Source of the DNA: an uncultured Flammeovirgaceae bacterium
Lineage (GTDB): Bacteria; Bacteroidota; Bacteroidia; Cytophagales; Cyclobacteriaceae
Reading direction: 5' to 3'
Length of the DNA: 35,996 bases
Assembly (NCBI GenBank): GCA_913050055.1
Contig: CAJXAT010000013.1
Span: 1-35,996 of the forward strand
Position 1 is the first letter of the stretch. Every line of letters begins with the position of its first letter. A program made the position numbers and the translations under genes. Of this stretch, positions 1 to 9,161 are shown piece after piece. The notes under the pieces are model-generated. The model made no database searches. It saw nothing but the letters and a program-made list of their open reading frames with translations, and was not told the origin of the DNA.

Positions 1-1355
1 AAAAAATCTTCTGCTTTTCCATGTAAAAAAGTAGTTTCTCTGGATGGCAAACCAGTGTTATCATCTATATTGTAATCATCAATGAACTCAGTTTCATGTG
101 GTTGCGTGCACATATCCTGTAATAATTTTGTCGTAGCATCTGGTACACGTTGCAATAAAAGTTTTCCATTCTGTTTCAACGCCTGTTCAGCATCTAAAAA
201 TGGCAATTGTGATATATATTCCAACGCCCTTTCCCATTGCTCTAAATCTTCTAATAAAATTCGTAAATACAATTCACTTTCTCCATACCTCTCTGCCAAC
301 GAAGCAGCTTCTTGTATATACCCAGCTTTTCTCAAAACCTGTGCAGTAGCCTTCGCATCAAATTTATCACCAAATTTAGTCGATAAGAATTTCTGTATAT
401 TTTCACTATCTTGTTGCTTTGTAAAGCATTTAATCAATAAAGAAGTGTGCACTGGAGTAACACCACCATCGCGATGCATATGCAACGCTTCTAAATATCT
501 GGTCAAGTTGATAATACGTCTAGGGTGTTTTGCATTTAAAAAACGGCGAATGACATCAGATGGCTGAACTCCTGTGCCACCAATTGTTTTTATGTATTGA
601 TCAATCGCTTTGGAATATTCCCCTTTATCGAACAAATGTTCCGCATACATTTTGTGTATTTGATACGTTCGGCGTCCACTAGTCATTCCTTTTTGTTCAA
701 CACTGACAATTTTCAATGCATTTTGATACAAATGCTTTCGAAATAATTGATTCAATTTTTCCTCTAACCCTTTCTCTTTTAATATATAAACTTTCTGCGT
801 ACTTGTAATTATAATTAGACAACCCCATTGACGAATTAGATGATTTATTTTACCATCTACGTTCAGCAAACTAGCATTATTTGCAGTTGCACGTATATCT
901 TGCCCAAAATTCGTGGCATTGTTAGCGCTATTATTGGTGTTGTTATTATTATTATTATTAGTATTATTACTACTACTGCTATTGTTATTGTTGTTATTAT
1001 TACTACTAGTATTCATCGCATTACTCGATGAGCGTAAAGTCATACTAAATGCACTGTATTTATTTACTAAATCATACAAATTCACACGTTGTAATCCTCT
1101 ACCTACATCCATAATTAATATTACATATCCTTTCTTGTCTTTATTTTTTGATGATGTATTAAACCATTTTAAAAATACTTTTTTCCCATCACATACGTAA
1201 CAATCTAATCGATCCTCACTGTCGTAATAAAAAAGCCCTTCCTCTTGAGCAACAACTACATATCCATCTGAGCTTAAAGTTGCACAATCAGTATCTACAA
1301 TACAACCTGGGAATTCATTGCAACTATTTCGTAAAGAAATTTTATGGCTTGGTGA
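1..1355 (-). CDS. VPS11: Eukaryotic VPS11 homologue, internal fragment
   Basis: The minus strand is open without a stop from 1355 down to the window edge (about 450 codons) and reads as the middle of VPS11, a core subunit of the HOPS and CORVET membrane-tethering complexes of eukaryotes. In order it shows the end of the N-terminal propeller (LYDLVNKYSAFS, then QWGCLIIIT), then the alpha-solenoid region with KMYAEHLFDKGEYSKAIDQY, VIRRFLNAKHPRRIINLTRY, LLIKCFTKQQDSENIQKFL, VLRKAGYIQEAASLAERYGE and QLPFLDAEQALKQNGKLLL. These align by eye with recalled animal VPS11 over their whole length and in the same order. The first ~250 residues and the C-terminal RING part are absent, lost at the junction and at the window edge. 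No intron or frameshift is visible. Bacteria have no VPS11, so this is either foreign DNA joined during assembly or a transferred gene piece. Family call is firm; origin is inference. Confidence 0.88.
928..1014. repeat. AAT/AAC-type trinucleotide microsatellite
   Basis: Imperfect runs of ATT, GTT and ACT on the plus strand (AAT, AAC and AGT on the minus strand). They lie in frame inside the VPS11 fragment and encode a tract of about 25 residues made almost only of Asn, Ser and Thr, between the conserved NKYSAFS and QWGCLII segments. Such tracts are common in AT-rich protist and algal genes and unusual in bacterial housekeeping genes. Confidence 0.85.
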
Positions 1356-1385
1356 TTATTACCAAGTAGGGGTGGAAAATGTCCC
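1310..1385. other. Junction between eukaryotic and bacterial sequence
   Basis: VPS11-like minus-strand coding is still convincing at about 1310 and its frame closes at a TAA at 1356-1358. Plus-strand CotH-like coding is convincing from about 1384 and starts abruptly with no initiator or family N-terminus. Two unrelated truncated genes pointing away from each other with both 5' ends missing is the pattern of a DNA join. The exact base of the join cannot be placed from sequence alone. Confidence 0.7.
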
Positions 1386-1701
1386 CTTTCCCCAAATCGC
1401 ACCCGGCTATCTACTCTTCGATGCTCTTATAAAAAATAAAGCTTTTGAAATAAAGTTTTTAGAAAGATATCTATATTTCATTGAAGACGTTTTTGATCCA
1501 ACAAGGGTCGAGGATATCCTTCAAGAAATGATTGATAAAATAGGAATCGAATGGATAAAGCACGAGGAAACTTGGCCCTATTATAAATATTATGATACAT
1601 GGATCTTAATTTTAAATGACATGTCATTATTCAATGAAGAAAGAAATCAATGGATCAAACCACATATTGAAGAACTCTTAGAGAATGCAAGAGAAGAATA
1701 A
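1318..1701 (+). CDS. CotH kinase-family protein, C-terminal remnant
   Basis: About 105-127 residues ending in a normal TAA. The segment LLFDALIKNKAFEIKFLERY, followed by FDPTRVEDILQEMIDKI, matches the helical C-terminal end of CotH-type protein kinases (spore coat protein H family), where a short linker is followed by 'L..L..N..F...F..R...L....F...RV...I..M...I'. A late NEERNQWIKPHIEELL stretch fits the 'F...R...V..H' motif near the family's end. The ATP-binding and catalytic part is missing. The TTG at 1318 merely opens the frame: the left ~60 bases probably lie in or across the junction, so it is not a true start. In Bacteroidota such proteins are often surface or secreted. Family call is moderate because only the least conserved end is left. 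Confidence 0.6.
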   Translation: MQLFRKEILWLGDYYQVGVENVPFPQIAPGYLLFDALIKNKAFEIKFLERYLYFIEDVFDPTRVEDILQEMIDKIGIEWIKHEETWPYYKYYDTWILILNDMSLFNEERNQWIKPHIEELLENAREE

Positions 1702-1838
1702 AATCGTTTTAACCATCCGCTTTGTCATTCTTAAATTAAAAAATAAGAATGGTTCATACAGATAAATTCTTTTAGGCCGAGGTTTTATCTATCTTCGCAA
1801 CTTAATAAATCATTCACTAAAAAAAAGTTTTTGATCCG

Positions 1839-2925
1839 ATGACTACTGATCAATTAAAAGACTTGAAGGCACGCATATTGGCCTTAAGGAGGTTTCTTTG
1901 ACTACGATGCCAAGAAAAAAGAGCTCAAAGAATTAGAATTAGTTTCAGCACAACCTGAATTTTGGGTAGATCCCAAGGAAGCAGAAAAAACCATGAAAAT
2001 CATTCAAGGGAAAAAGGCCTGGACTTCAAGTTATGAAAAACTAGAAGAAAGCCTTGGGGATACTGAAACCCTATTTGAATTCATGGAGATGGGTGAAGCC
2101 ACAATACCAGAAGTAGAGCAAGCCTTTCAGCATGCGTTAAAACAAACCGAAGCGCTTGAATTGAAAAAAATGCTCTCCTCAGAGGAAGATCAGCTTTCGG
2201 CCATGTTACAAATCAATCCTGGTGCGGGTGGGACCGAAAGCAATGATTGGGCGGGTATCTTAATGCGCATGTACATCATGTGGGGTGAATCCAATGGGTA
2301 CAAAGTGAGAGAGGTTGATTTTCAGGCGGGTGATGTGGCGGGTGTCAAATCCGTAACTCTTGAATTTGAAGGTCTCTTGGCTTATGGATTTCTGAAATCC
2401 GAAAACGGCGTTCATCGATTGGTGCGAATTTCTCCGTTCGATAGTGGGGGTAGAAGGCATACCTCATTTGCCTCGGTTTATGTGTATCCCGTGGTGGATG
2501 ATAGCATTCAAATAGAAATCAATCCCAATGATGTGACAATGCATACCTCAAGATCAGGAGGAGCCGGAGGACAAAACGTTAATAAAGTAGAGACTAAGGT
2601 TCAACTAACGCATAAGCCTTCTGGAATTGTAGTAGTTTGTCAGGTCGATCGATCGCAGCTAGCCAATAAAGAGCGTGCTATGACCATGCTTAAATCCCAA
2701 CTTTACCAGATTGAAGTAGAGAAGAAAAATGCCGAACGTGATAAAGTGGAAGCAGGTAAAAAGAAGATTGATTTTGGATCTCAAATAAGAAATTATGTCT
2801 TGCATCCTTATAAATTGATTAAAGATGCACGAACGGGACATGAGCGCACAGACGTGCAAAACGTTTTAGATGGTGACCTTAATGATTACATCAAGGCCTT
2901 TCTTTTAAGAGATAATAATGATTAA
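1839..2925 (+). CDS. prfB: Peptide chain release factor 2, with programmed +1 frameshift
   Basis: RF2 recognises UGA and UAA stop codons and triggers peptide release in the ribosome. Translation starts at ATG 1839, reads 20 codons, meets TGA at 1899-1901, and continues in the +1 frame (GAC at 1900) to TAA at 2923-2925, giving about 361 residues, normal for RF2. Using joined numbering, the SPF tripeptide that reads the stop codon is near residues 198-200 ([11 protein letters not shown]), and the catalytic GGQ loop is near 243-245 ([20 protein letters not shown]). An annotation that ignores the frameshift would call only 1993-2925 and lose about 51 N-terminal residues. The 3' end overlaps the next gene by 8 bases, suggesting cotranscription. 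The recoding makes the gene autoregulated: low RF2 favours frameshifting. Confidence 0.95.
1884..1902 (+). promoter_or_regulatory. prfB programmed frameshift signal
   Basis: Codons read TTA AGG AGG TTT CTT TGA C. The AGGAGG Shine-Dalgarno-like element sits 3 bases before the CTT slip codon, followed by TGA and C, the same arrangement as the E. coli prfB site (AGGGGG TAT CTT TGA C). After slippage on CTT, translation resumes at GAC in the +1 frame, which is the frame of the rest of RF2. Confidence 0.95.
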
Positions 2926-4102
2926 TAATCATGTCGGTGCTCCATCGATTACGCCAAAAGCAAAAATTTATACCCTGAGTTTCTGGCTGTTATGTGGCAG
3001 CTCTTTTTTGTTCTTTGGTTCCTTCTCCATGATTTTACCTGAGTTGCCTGATTATCTTGCCAGCTTAAATGGCCAAGAATATTTAGGATTGGTCGTGTCA
3101 TTATTTACTTTAAGTGCGGCCGTATCTCGTCCATTCAGTGGTAAATTGACCGATAAATGGGGGCGAATTCCCGTTATGTTCATCGGGGCTTGCATCAGTG
3201 GTCTGGCTGCATTGATTTACCCTTTAACGACTACTGTTTTTGGATTCTTAATTATTCGATTCTTACATGGCTTCAGTGCAGGCTTCAAGCCCACCGGGAC
3301 CTCGGCTTATGTCGCTGATATCATTCCTGCTAACCGCCGCGGAGAAGCTCTGGGTATCCTAAGTATGTTTGGTACCATTGGTATGGCATCCGCTCCTATT
3401 CTCGGTTCTTGGATTTTTTTAACCTACGATATCAATACGCTTTTTTATTGTAGTTCGGTCTTTTCCATTGGTTCGGTACTAATTTTATTTGGTATGAAAG
3501 AAACGCTCAAAAACAAAGACCCTTTCAAGCTTGCTCTTCTTAAAATAGGGAAAGCAGATTTGTATGAACCTTCGGTTATTCCTCCTTCATTGATTATGGT
3601 GTTAACTACTTTTTCCTTTGGAACTGTGATTACCTTATCCCCTGATTTTAGTGGCTTTTTGGGTATTCAGAATAAGGGATTATTTTTCTCGTTTTTTACG
3701 GGTTCCTCACTTTTGGTTAGATTTCTAGGTGGTAAGTTGTCTGATCATTTTGGACGTATATTAATTTTAAGATACAGTACGCTGTGTTTGTGTATCAGCA
3801 TGATTATTATTGGCTTTGCCACAGATAATACAACTTATTTTGCCGGAGCCTTTCTTTTTGGGATAGGTTATGGTCTCAATTCCCCTACGCTATTTGCTTG
3901 GGCCATAGACCTATCACCTGAAAAGAGTATAGGCAGAGGCATTTCAACTTTGTTTATTTTTTTAGAAGTCGGTATTGGTGTGGGCTCGCTTATATCCGGC
4001 AGCTTCTACCAAGGTTTTACTACACGTTTTCCTTGGCTATTTATGATTTCGGCATTTTTTTCATTTATTGCCTTTATCATTGTGTTAACTAAAAAAAGAT
4101 GA
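2918..4102 (+). CDS. MFS transporter
   Basis: A 394-residue integral membrane protein with about 12 hydrophobic segments, the usual size for a major facilitator superfamily carrier. The loop between segments 2 and 3 carries the family motif A ([16 protein letters not shown]), and a degenerate copy appears in the second half ([14 protein letters not shown]). The conserved proline/glycine-rich region after segment 5 ([16 protein letters not shown]) suits a drug/H+ antiporter or sugar-efflux type, but the substrate cannot be read from the sequence. ATG 2918 lies inside the end of prfB (8-base overlap), and its TGA overlaps the start of the next, broken gene by 4 bases, so these three genes form one transcription unit. 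Confidence 0.88.
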   Translation: MINNHVGAPSITPKAKIYTLSFWLLCGSSFLFFGSFSMILPELPDYLASLNGQEYLGLVVSLFTLSAAVSRPFSGKLTDKWGRIPVMFIGACISGLAALIYPLTTTVFGFLIIRFLHGFSAGFKPTGTSAYVADIIPANRRGEALGILSMFGTIGMASAPILGSWIFLTYDINTLFYCSSVFSIGSVLILFGMKETLKNKDPFKLALLKIGKADLYEPSVIPPSLIMVLTTFSFGTVITLSPDFSGFLGIQNKGLFFSFFTGSSLLVRFLGGKLSDHFGRILILRYSTLCLCISMIIIGFATDNTTYFAGAFLFGIGYGLNSPTLFAWAIDLSPEKSIGRGISTLFIFLEVGIGVGSLISGSFYQGFTTRFPWLFMISAFFSFIAFIIVLTKKR

Positions 4103-4750
4103 CTCCTAAACTATTAAAATGGCTTTATGGCTTGGTGGGTATGGTTCATTTATTAGGCATTGTATTCAATAATCAAGAAATATTAAATGCTACGAAGCCA
4201 TTTTTAATGCCTATCCTGCTCTACTATCTTTATCAATCTCAGATTGAGCAGGTGACCCTAAATACTATCCTGCTCTGGATTTCAATCGTGTTTGCTTGGT
4301 TAGGCGATTTGGCCCTTATGCAAGGAGATAATTATTTTTTATTGGGCGTCGCCATGTTTTTCATGGCTCAGCTATGTTATATTTTCTTATTTCTAAAGTC
4401 GGTCGAAGAACCTATTAAATAAAAGTTCCTTCCTTTACTCCCTTATCTACTAACTGACATTTTCTTGTTTTACATTCTTCTTCCAAAAACTGATGAGCTT
4501 CTGATCCCCGTTTTTATCTATGGCCTTAGTCTCATAGGTATGGCATGTATCGCCAGACTCAGACAGGGAAGAACAAATTCCAAAAGTTACCGCTACGTCT
4601 TGATAGGAACCTTACTCTTCCTTATCTCTGATTCCTTATTGGCCCCAAAGAAAATTTTTATGAGATATTCATTAGGCTGGAATATGAATCATGACGACTT
4701 ATATGGGCGCACAGATTTTGATCACAGGAGGCGTACTTCAGAACAATTAA
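4099..4750 (+). pseudogene. Degraded YhhN/TMEM86-family membrane protein gene
   Basis: The reading frame starts at ATG 4099 and encodes hydrophobic segments with WLGDLALM, typical of the YhhN (lysoplasmalogenase-like) family. It is interrupted by an in-frame TAA at 4420-4422, then continues in the same frame through IPVFIYGLSLIGMACIARLR and SYRYVLIGTLLFLISDSLL, both family-like. A frameshift near 4660 follows. The family C-terminus (IMTTYMGAQILITGGVLQNN) is found in the next frame, where TAG at 4673-4675 and TGA at 4685-4687 also interrupt it, ending at TAA 4748-4750. The reconstructed length of about 217 residues equals an intact YhhN protein. Several independent lesions point to real decay rather than one sequencing error. 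Confidence 0.8.
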
Positions 4751-4782
4751 TGACCAAAAATGATTACTTAATAAAATGTTAC

Positions 4783-5907
4783 TTATTCAAAAAACTCTTT
4801 CATTTTTTCATAAAATCCCTTATCATTCTTTGACGGTGCGGGTACGAAATTTTTTGAATCTTTGAAGTTTTCTAAAATACTTCGTTCTTCTTTTGAAAGT
4901 GTTTTTGGTGTCCAAACATTGAGATGTATCAATTGATCCCCTCTACGATAACCCTCAATATCTTTAATTCCTTTTCCTTTTAATCTTAAAATTTTGCCAC
5001 TTTGAGTTCCTGAATCAATTCTAATCTTCACCTTTCCGTCTATGGTGGGTACTTCAACAGAGGCGCCCAAAGCCACATCTAAGAATGATAAATAGAGATC
5101 ATATATGACATTATTTCCATCTCTCTTCAGCTGATCATCCTCGATTTCTTCAATAACAATCAATAAATCGCCGGCGACGCCTCCTGCTACTTCATTTCCT
5201 TTACCCGACATCGATAATTGGATACCATCACTGACTCCAGCAGGTATTTTTATGGCAATGACCTCTTCTGTACGGTTCATCCCTGAATTGTCAGCTCCTG
5301 ATCCTTTACTATCTACGAGCTCACCAGCACCTCCGCATGACGGACAGGTAGCGCTAGACATCATTTGACCTAGCATCGTATTCATTACTTTACGTACTTG
5401 GCCCGTACCTTGGCAAGAAGGGCAAGACTTAAAAGTGGTCGATGGATCTACCATGAGCCTATTGACCTTGATCTTTTTCTCTACTCCCTCAGCGATTTCT
5501 TGAAGGGTCAATTTAATCTTAATTCTTAAGTTGGTGCCTTTTCGCCTACGTCCACCTCTTGAACCACCTCCACCAAAAATACTCTCGAAAGGGCTACCTC
5601 CACCCCCACCGCCAAAAACATCGCCGAACTGTGAAAAAATATCCTCCATATTCATAGAACCTCCAGAAAATCCTCCGGCACCTCGATTACCTTGATGACC
5701 ATATTGATCATAACGCCTTCTTTTTTCATCATTGCCTAGGATCTCGTAAGCCTCTGCCGCTTCTTTGAACTTATCTTCAGAAGCCTTGTCGTCAGGATTT
5801 TTGTCGGGATGATATTTTATAGCAATTTTTCGATAAGCCTTTTTAATCTCATCTGCAGTGGCACTGCGGCTCACTTCTAATATTTCATAACAATCTCGTT
5901 TGCTCAT
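4783..5907 (-). CDS. dnaJ: Chaperone DnaJ (Hsp40)
   Basis: Co-chaperone that delivers unfolded proteins to DnaK and stimulates its ATPase in the cytoplasm. 374 residues: J domain at 1-70 with the HPD motif at 33-35, a Gly/Phe-rich linker at about 72-125, a cysteine-rich region at about 160-200, then the C-terminal substrate-binding domains ([37 protein letters not shown]). Only two CxxCxGxG-type motifs are present (C162/C165 and C188/C191). The usual first and fourth motifs, which form zinc site I, are missing: the region before starts at [11 protein letters not shown] and the region after runs [18 protein letters not shown] with no cysteine. Site II, the one linked to DnaK-dependent activity, is kept. 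It lies 1 base after the grpE stop, so the two are one operon. Confidence 0.95.
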   Translation of the reverse strand: MSKRDCYEILEVSRSATADEIKKAYRKIAIKYHPDKNPDDKASEDKFKEAAEAYEILGNDEKRRRYDQYGHQGNRGAGGFSGGSMNMEDIFSQFGDVFGGGGGGSPFESIFGGGGSRGGRRRKGTNLRIKIKLTLQEIAEGVEKKIKVNRLMVDPSTTFKSCPSCQGTGQVRKVMNTMLGQMMSSATCPSCGGAGELVDSKGSGADNSGMNRTEEVIAIKIPAGVSDGIQLSMSGKGNEVAGGVAGDLLIVIEEIEDDQLKRDGNNVIYDLYLSFLDVALGASVEVPTIDGKVKIRIDSGTQSGKILRLKGKGIKDIEGYRRGDQLIHLNVWTPKTLSKEERSILENFKDSKNFVPAPSKNDKGFYEKMKEFFE

Positions 5908-5908
5908 C

Positions 5909-6481
5909 TTAATCTTTGGATCCAGTTACAACTTTGGCAAAGCGGATCACTTTCTCACCAAGAAAGTAACCAGGCTCGACAATGTCAATAATTTTGCCTG
6001 CTAAACTTTTGTCAGGTGCGGGTATTTGAGTGATTGCCTCATGGAAATTCTCGTCAAAATCATCTCCTGAAGCCGTTTCCATTTTTTTTAACCCTTTCCC
6101 TTCAAGCGTATTTTTAAATTTATTGAAAATCAATTCAACGCCTTCAACAGCGCCTTCCGTTCCCGCTTTCAATGCTCGATCAAAATCATCCGCAATGGGA
6201 ATTAAAGCCTTCATTAATCCACTATTGGCGGTACTGATCAATTCAAGACGTTCTTTAGAAGTTCTTCTCCTGTAGTTTTCAAACTCGGAATATAATCTTA
6301 AATATTTATCCTTATATTCTGCTACCTCTGCAGCTAAATCGATCTCTCCTGAAGCAGCAACTGAATCCTCTTCTGGATTCTCCAAATCAATAGCAGGATC
6401 CACTGCTCCGTTTATTTCTTTAGCTAGCTTTTCAATATCCTTTTTCGCTTTTTTGTCTGCGCTTTTTTTCTTCTTTGTCAT
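5909..6481 (-). CDS. grpE: Nucleotide exchange factor GrpE
   Basis: GrpE dimers release ADP from DnaK and complete the Hsp70 cycle with DnaJ. The 190-residue product begins with a Lys-rich, charged and probably disordered 50-residue tail, followed by a long helix with the family signature [19 protein letters not shown] at about 75, the segment [12 protein letters not shown], and the C-terminal beta domain signature ([28 protein letters not shown]). Length and order match the family. It directly precedes dnaJ; dnaK is not in the window. No CIRCE-type inverted repeat was found in the ~80 bases upstream. Confidence 0.95.
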   Translation of the reverse strand: MTKKKKSADKKAKKDIEKLAKEINGAVDPAIDLENPEEDSVAASGEIDLAAEVAEYKDKYLRLYSEFENYRRRTSKERLELISTANSGLMKALIPIADDFDRALKAGTEGAVEGVELIFNKFKNTLEGKGLKKMETASGDDFDENFHEAITQIPAPDKSLAGKIIDIVEPGYFLGEKVIRFAKVVTGSKD

Positions 6482-6563
6482 AGATCTCTTAATGAAAGTC
6501 TTTGGTTTATAAGTAAGACAATTTTATTGCCAAAATACAATATAATGACAATATGACAGATGT

Positions 6564-7547
6564 CTAATTTAGATACCGCCAAATGGCATCTTTTAACGCC
6601 ACAAAACCTTGAGCAGTCCAACTCGAAATATATAAATGTGACACCGTTGTCAGCGTGGCCGAAATTTCAATTTTTAATTCATCATCAAGTAAATCTGCCT
6701 TTGAAATTGCTAAAACTCTTTCTTTATCTAAAAGTTCTGGATTATGTTTTTCCAATTCTTTGAGCAGTATTGAATACTCCTTCAAAATGTCATCTGCATC
6801 TGCAGACACCAAAAAAAGCAAAATGCTATTGCGCTCAATATGCCGCAAAAACCGAGTCCCCAATCCTTTGCCTTCTGCCGCTCCTTCAATGATTCCTGGA
6901 ATATCGGCCATCACAAAAGACTGACCCTCACGATAGGCCACTACGCCTAAATTAGGAGTCAATGTCGTAAAAGGATAATCTGCTATTTCTGGCTTAGCCG
7001 CAGACATAGCTGCGAGCAAAGTAGATTTACCTGCATTGGGAAACCCGACCAAACCCACGTCGGCCAACAGCTTTAATTCAAGAATTACAGCCTTTTCAAT
7101 GGCCTCTTCTCCCGGCTGCGCATACGCTGGTGCCTGTTTGGTCGCGGTTTTGTAATGTGAGTTTCCTTGTCCCCCTCTTCCTCCATTAAGCAAAATTTTT
7201 GTTTCGCCATCAGCCAAAATCTCTAATAATTTTTCTCCCGTCTCAGCATCCCGTGCGATCGTACCAACAGGCACCTCCAAAATAATATCACTCCCGTTGG
7301 CCCCAAAGCTATTTTGGGCACCTCCATTTCCACCATCTTCTGCCCTTATGTGTTTCCTATATTTTAAATGCAAGAGCGTCCACTGTTGGCTGTTCCCCTT
7401 TAAAATAATGTGGCCCCCGCGTCCGCCATCTCCACCGTCAGGACCACCCAACGGCACATGCTTTTCACGTCTAAAATGGACCGAACCTGCACCCCCAACA
7501 CCTGATTTACCAAAAAATTTTACATAGTCTATGAAGTTTGAAGCCAA
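6564..7547 (-). CDS. obgE: GTPase ObgE/CgtA
   Basis: Ribosome-associated GTPase acting in large-subunit assembly and growth control. 327 residues: N-terminal glycine-rich Obg fold at 1-158 ([34 protein letters not shown]), then the G domain with P-loop GFPNAGKS at 168-175, switch I with YPFTTL, G3 DIPG at 215-218 and G4 SKAD at 282-285 (Ser in place of the usual Asn). The protein ends soon after the G domain, so the variable C-terminal OCT domain is absent. The only plausible start is TTG 7547, since the conserved N-terminus ([10 protein letters not shown]) begins right there. It follows adk with a 7-base gap and is probably cotranscribed with it. Confidence 0.95.
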   Translation of the reverse strand: MASNFIDYVKFFGKSGVGGAGSVHFRREKHVPLGGPDGGDGGRGGHIILKGNSQQWTLLHLKYRKHIRAEDGGNGGAQNSFGANGSDIILEVPVGTIARDAETGEKLLEILADGETKILLNGGRGGQGNSHYKTATKQAPAYAQPGEEAIEKAVILELKLLADVGLVGFPNAGKSTLLAAMSAAKPEIADYPFTTLTPNLGVVAYREGQSFVMADIPGIIEGAAEGKGLGTRFLRHIERNSILLFLVSADADDILKEYSILLKELEKHNPELLDKERVLAISKADLLDDELKIEISATLTTVSHLYISSWTAQGFVALKDAIWRYLN

Positions 7548-7554
7548 AAAAATT

Positions 7555-8130
7555 TTATTTTAATGCATCCAACTCATGTATAATAAATTGAAAGATAGAT
7601 TCAATTGAGCCTGCTCCTTTTATCCTTACATATTTTTGCTGATGCTCATAATATATGGCTACTGGCGTAGTTTCCTGATTATATACTTTTATGCGATTTT
7701 CGATTTTAGCATCATCTTGATCATCTTTTCGTCCTGAAGTCTTCCCTCTTTCTCTTAAGCGGATTCGCAGTTCTGAAAATTCTACCTCAAGAGACAACAT
7801 ACTTGTAATCGACAAATCATGTTTTAACAACATTTGATCCAATGCCAGGGCCTGTTGGACCGTTCTTGGAAATCCATCAAAAATAAAGCCTTTGGCCATA
7901 GATTCTGTAGCTATTCGATCTTCAACCATTTTAATAACTATAGCATCTGGAACTAAATTACCTTGGTCCATATAGCCTTGGGCCAATTTTCCCAAGTCTG
8001 TCCCTTTTCCCAGATGTTTTCTAAATAGATCGCCCGTGGATAAATGTAAAAGTCCATATTGCTTTACAATCAGCTCACTTTGGGTTCCTTTACCTGCTCC
8101 AGGCGGTCCGAAAAGCACAATGTTTAACAT
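7555..8130 (-). CDS. adk: Adenylate kinase
   Basis: Interconverts ATP + AMP and 2 ADP in the cytoplasm. 191 residues, the short-lid form: P-loop [10 protein letters not shown] at 8-17, the AMP-binding segment LSTGDLFR, the family signature [14 protein letters not shown] and the lid arginine region [17 protein letters not shown]. The lid lacks zinc-binding cysteines. Its stop is 7 bases before the obgE start, and the M42 peptidase gene ends 37 bases upstream of it, so M42-adk-obgE may be one transcription unit. Confidence 0.96.
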   Translation of the reverse strand: MLNIVLFGPPGAGKGTQSELIVKQYGLLHLSTGDLFRKHLGKGTDLGKLAQGYMDQGNLVPDAIVIKMVEDRIATESMAKGFIFDGFPRTVQQALALDQMLLKHDLSITSMLSLEVEFSELRIRLRERGKTSGRKDDQDDAKIENRIKVYNQETTPVAIYYEHQQKYVRIKGAGSIESIFQFIIHELDALK

Positions 8131-8167
8131 TTTAATTATGGTTTAATTAAATTATCAGTTGGTCAAG

Positions 8168-9076
8168 TTAAAGATTTTTCATGAGGTAGCTATACATCCC
8201 AATCATTGCATCAATATCTTTGAGATGCACGCGTTCATCGGGTGAGTGAACATAATCTTCGGGCGCCCCAATAAAACACCAGTCTATAGGAAATGGAGAC
8301 ATTTGAATTTCCCTACCATCACTAGAGCCCCCACCTTCTACTTCAAGCTGATAAGGGATGCCACTTTCTGCCGCCAATTGTAATAATTTATCAAGAAAGA
8401 TCTTTCGAGGAATATTGCGGTCTCTTAACGAAATCACCACACCTTTACCTGGCTGAACTCCCTCTGTCACCCAAGTAACGTCACTTAACAATGCATTTCT
8501 AATTTGAAAGCGCGCTTCTAAATACCTAAGAACAAAGGGTACACTCCCACCGCCATGCTCTTCATAGGTTGTAAAAGCGATGACACCATCTTCCAATTGC
8601 TCAGCAACCTTTAAGGCATTGTAGACCCCCAAACGATTGTCTAAATATGGGGTCTGCACGTATTCTTCTGTCAACCTGAAATTTGACTTAAAAACCAAAG
8701 AAGTTCCTCTATCAATGCCCCGAGGAAAATCATGAAAAAGTCGTCCCTCTTGAGGAAGTAGCTTACAAACAATAGAACCTATGCTGTCTTCTCCAGTCAA
8801 TTCAAATCCCAATTCGGCCTCAGGTCCACCAATTGGCACCAGTTGATTGGCATATCTGACCGTAAACCCAATCGTATCCACGTGGGCAAAAATAGCCGTT
8901 CTAGGTTTACCAAAAACTAACATAACTACATCCTGAAATTCAGAGCCATACACTACCTCGGGCATCACCTTCCAGCGATGCTTCTGTGTGGAGATATAAT
9001 CCAACAGAAATTCCCTCATCCGAAATTCTTCTCCGGATGGCGCATGAACATTTATTAAATTTTCAAGTAATTTCAA
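8168..9076 (-). CDS. M42-family metallopeptidase (glutamyl aminopeptidase/endoglucanase M type)
   Basis: A di-zinc aminopeptidase-like enzyme, probably cytoplasmic. With the start proposed here (302 residues) the metal and catalytic residues of the M42/M20 clan are visible in order: H65 and D67 (AHVDTIG), bridging D146 (YLDNRLG), general base E172 and E173 (TYEEHGGG), D199 (LLSDVTW) and H277 (DYVHSPDERVH). The frame is open upstream to an ATG at 9175, but that 33-residue extension is not family-like and would overlap the divergent gene starting at 9162. TTG 9076 puts the protein at MKLLENLINVHAPSGEE, where the family normally begins. Substrate cannot be inferred. Confidence 0.85.
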   Translation of the reverse strand: MKLLENLINVHAPSGEEFRMREFLLDYISTQKHRWKVMPEVVYGSEFQDVVMLVFGKPRTAIFAHVDTIGFTVRYANQLVPIGGPEAELGFELTGEDSIGSIVCKLLPQEGRLFHDFPRGIDRGTSLVFKSNFRLTEEYVQTPYLDNRLGVYNALKVAEQLEDGVIAFTTYEEHGGGSVPFVLRYLEARFQIRNALLSDVTWVTEGVQPGKGVVISLRDRNIPRKIFLDKLLQLAAESGIPYQLEVEGGGSSDGREIQMSPFPIDWCFIGAPEDYVHSPDERVHLKDIDAMIGMYSYLMKNL

Positions 9077-9161
9077 TTTTCTTAAGATACTTTTGATGGC
9101 AAAGATGAACGAGCCTAGTTTAAAAACAAACAAATAGTCAAAACAGTTTGATGTTCCAGAA

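Noticed and set aside
82-567. 161-codon plus-strand open frame rich in Cys and Ser
   Set aside because: Antisense shadow of the VPS11-like minus-strand frame, with no protein-like character of its own.
840-1200. Two overlapping plus-strand frames with poly-Ile/Val or poly-Leu runs
   Set aside because: The hydrophobic runs are the trinucleotide microsatellite read in other frames.
1709-1755. CATTCTT/AAGAATG hairpin after the CotH remnant, considered as a terminator
   Set aside because: Stem is AT-rich and not followed by a T run, and it sits just before the putative prfB promoter region.
1790-1797. TATCTTCG upstream of prfB, considered as a -7 promoter element
   Set aside because: One mismatch to TAnnTTTG and no TTG at the -33 distance; plausible but not supported enough to list.
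1993-2925. Short RF2 starting at ATG 1993
   Set aside because: Conserved N-terminal codons upstream and the perfect frameshift site show translation starts at 1839.
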